Source: an uncultured Sphingomonas sp. (GTDB lineage: Bacteria; Pseudomonadota; Alphaproteobacteria; Sphingomonadales; Sphingomonadaceae). From it: 8,942 nucleotides of DNA. Positions 6,692 through 8,942 of this stretch are shown here, piece by piece; position 1 is the stretch's first letter, and each line of letters opens with the position of its first letter. Under the pieces are notes generated by a model. That model did no database searches and was not told the DNA's origin. It saw only the letters and a list, made by a program, of their open reading frames with translations. Made by a program: the position numbers and the translations under genes. The stretch covers positions 1-8,942 of the forward strand of contig CAMPIY010000066.1 in assembly GCA_946886645.1 (NCBI GenBank), read 5' to 3'.

Positions 6692-7804
6692 ATGCTTCCC
6701 CGATTTGACCTTAAAAAAGACGCCGCATCGGCGCGGATCGTCGTTGCCATGTCGGGCGGCGTCGATTCGTCCGTGGTGGCTGCGCTGGCGGCGCGCACCG
6801 GCGCCCAGGTGATCGGCGTGACGCTCCAGCTCTACGATCATGGCGAGGCGGTGAAGCGGTCGGGAAGCTGCTGTGCCGGGCAGGATATCTACGATGCCAA
6901 AACGGTCTGCGACCGGCTCGGCATCGCCCACTATGTCCTCGACTATGAAAGCCGCTTCCGCACGGGCGTGATCGACAAGTTCGCCGACGAATATGCGCAG
7001 GGGCGGACACCGGTGCCCTGCTCGCTCTGCAACCAGGGGGTGAAGTTCACTGACCTGATCGGCTTCGCGCGGCAGCTCGGCGCCGATTGTCTCGCGACCG
7101 GCCATTATGTCCGCCGGGTCGAGCGGCAAGGCGGCGTCGAAATGTGGAAGGGCCGCGACCCGTCGCGGGACCAGAGTTATTTCCTCTACGGCACCACCCG
7201 CGACCAGCTCGACTATCTGCGCTTCCCGCTGGGTGACCTGCCGAAGAGCGAAGTCCGCAAGCTGGCGGCGGAGGAGGGGCTGGTGGTCGCCGACAAGCCC
7301 GACAGCCAGGACATCTGCTTCGTTCCGGACGGGGACTATGCCGGGCTGGTCAAGCGCCTGCGCCCCGAAACCGCGGCGCCCGGCGAGATCGTGGATTTGG
7401 AAGGCCGGGTGCTGGGCGAGCACCAGGGCGTCGTCCATTTCACCATCGGCCAGCGCCGTGGGATCGAGATCGGCGGGCAGAAGGAGCCGCTTTACGTGGT
7501 CCGGATCGAGCCAGAGGAACGCCGCTTGGTGGTGGGCCCGCGCCGCGCCCTCGCAATCGCGGCGGCACAGGTCGAAGGTGTCAACTGGCTTGCGGAGGAT
7601 CAGAGAGAGGTCGAGGCCAAGGTGCGCAGCCTCGCGCGGCCGGTCGCAGGGAACTGGGATGGTGATTGCCTAACCTTCGCCTCACCGGAATATGGAGTCG
7701 CGCCCGGCCAATCAGCAGTGTTCTACGACGGCGAACGCTTGCTGGGCGGCGGGACGATCGTGGCGACCGAAGCGGCATCGATCGAAGAGGCTGCTGCCGC
7801 CTAA
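6692..7804 (+). CDS. mnmA: tRNA-specific 2-thiouridylase MnmA
   Basis: This cytoplasmic enzyme puts sulfur on C2 of the wobble uridine 34 of Lys, Glu and Gln tRNAs, using ATP and a persulfide from the sulfur-relay pathway. The 370 residues match the family length (E. coli 368). The ATP-pyrophosphatase loop SGGVDSS is at 21-27. The catalytic nucleophile Cys113 sits in [10 protein letters not shown] (110-119), and the partner Cys209 in [16 protein letters not shown] (135-139), RDQSYFLY (159-166) and [10 protein letters not shown] mark the remaining tRNA- and ATP-binding regions, followed by the C-terminal beta-barrel domain. The start at 6692 keeps the short N-terminal lead before the first strand; its ribosome site is weak (GAGTAAAGA at a long distance). 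The stop overlaps that of the convergent PhzF-like gene. Confidence 0.97.
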   Translation: MLPRFDLKKDAASARIVVAMSGGVDSSVVAALAARTGAQVIGVTLQLYDHGEAVKRSGSCCAGQDIYDAKTVCDRLGIAHYVLDYESRFRTGVIDKFADEYAQGRTPVPCSLCNQGVKFTDLIGFARQLGADCLATGHYVRRVERQGGVEMWKGRDPSRDQSYFLYGTTRDQLDYLRFPLGDLPKSEVRKLAAEEGLVVADKPDSQDICFVPDGDYAGLVKRLRPETAAPGEIVDLEGRVLGEHQGVVHFTIGQRRGIEIGGQKEPLYVVRIEPEERRLVVGPRRALAIAAAQVEGVNWLAEDQREVEAKVRSLARPVAGNWDGDCLTFASPEYGVAPGQSAVFYDGERLLGGGTIVATEAASIEEAAAA

Positions 7805-8592
7805 ATCTGGAAATGGCCTTCGATCACCGTGATCGCATGGCCGCCCAGCACGACCCGATCTCCGCGCAACTCGCAGTCGAGCAGGCCGGTGCGCTGGCTC
7901 GCCTGCAATGCCGTGAACCGGTCGCGGCCGAGGCGATCTGCCCAATAGGGGACCAGCGCAGCATGAGCACTCCCGGTGACGGGGTCCTCGTCGATCCCGG
8001 CGTAGGGGACGAACACGCGGCTCGCGATATCCTGATGGTCGCCCGGAGCAGTGACGATCGCCATCCGGCGGATTCTTCCGAGGGCTGCGAAATCCGGTGC
8101 AACCGCCCGCACGTCATCCTCGCTTTCCAAAGGGATGATGATGCTGTCGTTGCAGCCGTCGGCCAGCCACAGCGGGCGCGCCGACAGGCCGAGCGCTTCG
8201 CATAGCTCGGGTTCCGACACTTCGGTCAGCTTCGCCGCCGGCAGGTCGAGTTTCAACAGACCCTCATCCTCGCCATCGCGCGTTACGACCAGAACGCCGG
8301 ATTTGGTGGCAAATCGGACTGCGGCCCCCTTGAGAAGGATATGCGCTGCCGCCAGCGTGGCGTGGCCGCACAAGGGGACTTCCATCGCGGGCGTGAACCA
8401 GCGCAGGTCGTAGTCGGCGTCATCGCCCTCGCTCGGCACGGTGAAGGCGGTTTCGCTGAGATTATTCTCCGCCGCGATCGCCTGCATCACCTCTTCGTCG
8501 AGCCAATGGTCGAGCGGCATGACCGCTGCGGGATTTCCCGAGAACGGTCTGTCGGCAAATGCGTCGACCTGGAAGAAGGGCAAGGGAGTCAT
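7801..8592 (-). CDS. PhzF-family isomerase/epimerase
   Basis: The 263-residue protein has the two-lobed PhzF / diaminopimelate-epimerase-like fold. Diagnostic parts are the opening [19 protein letters not shown] (6-24), NNLSETAF with the presumed catalytic acid Glu47 (the counterpart of PhzF Glu45), CGHAT (75-79), and the second-lobe signature [12 protein letters not shown] (199-210). PhzF proper isomerises a phenazine precursor. No other phenazine genes are present here, so a general housekeeping or detoxifying isomerase is more likely and the substrate is unknown. The ATG at 8592 overlaps the stop of the FieF-like gene (ATGA), with GGAGAG about eight bases upstream inside that gene. At the other end its TAG shares bases with the mnmA TAA. 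Confidence 0.93.
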   Translation of the reverse strand: MTPLPFFQVDAFADRPFSGNPAAVMPLDHWLDEEVMQAIAAENNLSETAFTVPSEGDDADYDLRWFTPAMEVPLCGHATLAAAHILLKGAAVRFATKSGVLVVTRDGEDEGLLKLDLPAAKLTEVSEPELCEALGLSARPLWLADGCNDSIIIPLESEDDVRAVAPDFAALGRIRRMAIVTAPGDHQDIASRVFVPYAGIDEDPVTGSAHAALVPYWADRLGRDRFTALQASQRTGLLDCELRGDRVVLGGHAITVIEGHFQI

Positions 8593-8942
8593 CGGGCGCT
8601 CTCCGTCAGGTGCTTGGGCAATATGCCCTCCCGGTCGGTGTGGCCTTCGGGATCGAGATGGATGATGATCTCGCAGCCGGGGAAACGGTGCTGCAGCTTC
8701 TCCTCGACGGCATCCATTTTCTCATGCGCCTCGCGAACGGTCCAGTCGGCCGGAACCCAGACATGAAACTGGACGAACCGGTGGGCCCCCGACGTGCGGG
8801 TGCGAAGGTCGTGCAGGCCATTGAGCTCCGGATATTCGGCCGCTGCGGCTAGAAATGCCTCGCGCTCTTCGTCGGGCCATTCGCGGTCCATCAGCTGGTC
8901 CACGCTGTGGCTGGCGGCGCTCCAGGCGCCGTAAAGCAGCCA
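8589..8942 (-). CDS. FieF-type cation diffusion facilitator (divalent metal exporter), C-terminal part
   Basis: The visible 117 residues are the C-terminus of a metal-cation/proton antiporter; the remaining transmembrane part lies beyond the right edge. The fragment begins at the end of the last membrane helix (WLLYGAWSAAS), passes through LMDREWPDEER, and then forms the cytoplasmic ferredoxin-like domain that dimerises and binds metal. This includes GLHDLRTRTSG, RFVQFHVWVP, AHEKMDAVEEKL and IIIHLDPEGH. The His and Asp residues in these blocks correspond to the regulatory zinc site of FieF/YiiP. Zinc, iron, cadmium or cobalt are possible cargoes. The TGA at 8589-8591 overlaps the ATG of the PhzF-like gene, indicating one operon with translational coupling. 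A GTG at 8903 is internal and not the start. Confidence 0.92.
   Translation of the reverse strand, partial: WLLYGAWSAASHSVDQLMDREWPDEEREAFLAAAAEYPELNGLHDLRTRTSGAHRFVQFHVWVPADWTVREAHEKMDAVEEKLQHRFPGCEIIIHLDPEGHTDREGILPKHLTESAR

Noticed and set aside
6396..6692. 98-codon minus-strand frame with TTG start overlapping the hypothetical gene
   Set aside because: The translation is arginine/glycine-rich junk. The neighbouring frame ending at 6389 has the better codon pattern.

Overview
The window looks like high-GC alphaproteobacterial chromosome, most likely from a sphingomonad. The best lineage marker is a 99-residue DUF1153 protein closely resembling SciP, the alphaproteobacterial partner of the cell-cycle regulator CtrA. 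The small membrane stress proteins, the candidate general-stress promoter and the codon use fit the same assignment. The exact genus cannot be read from the sequence.

Left part (1-4191, all minus strand): an efflux operon. A membrane-anchored periplasmic adaptor (4191-3004) is followed 32 bases later by an RND inner-membrane pump that runs off the left edge with about 990 residues visible. No outer-membrane channel gene is visible. The 215-base divergent region upstream (4192-4406) carries a perfect 8+5+8 inverted repeat almost exactly midway between the adaptor and the divergent gene. It looks like an operator for a dimeric repressor.

Middle part (4407-5991): a small envelope-stress cluster. 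Two different small GlsB/YeaQ/YmgE-type membrane proteins (4407-4667 plus; 5533-5802 minus) flank a secreted SIMPL/DUF541 protein (4751-5473 plus). A bidirectional terminator separates the two convergent units. Upstream of the minus-strand GlsB-like gene there is a good match to the alphaproteobacterial EcfG promoter (GGAAC-N17-CGTC), and a weaker match lies upstream of the plus-strand one. A general-stress link is therefore a reasonable inference. A strong minus-strand terminator closes the sciP unit.

Right part (5992-8942): sciP (minus), then a poorly defined minus-strand reading frame of unknown function that lacks an ATG. Next is mnmA on the plus strand, the tRNA uridine-34 2-thiolase, with all catalytic cysteines. 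Its stop codon overlaps the stop codon of a convergent PhzF-family isomerase gene. That gene is translationally coupled (ATGA overlap) to an upstream FieF-type metal-cation exporter whose N-terminus lies beyond the right edge.

Most genes are recognisable family members. I see no CRISPR array, tRNA, rRNA or insertion sequence, and no convincing wholly new system. The parts most worth following are the efflux operator, the stress-promoter/GlsB-SIMPL-GlsB arrangement, and the unassigned reading frame upstream of sciP.
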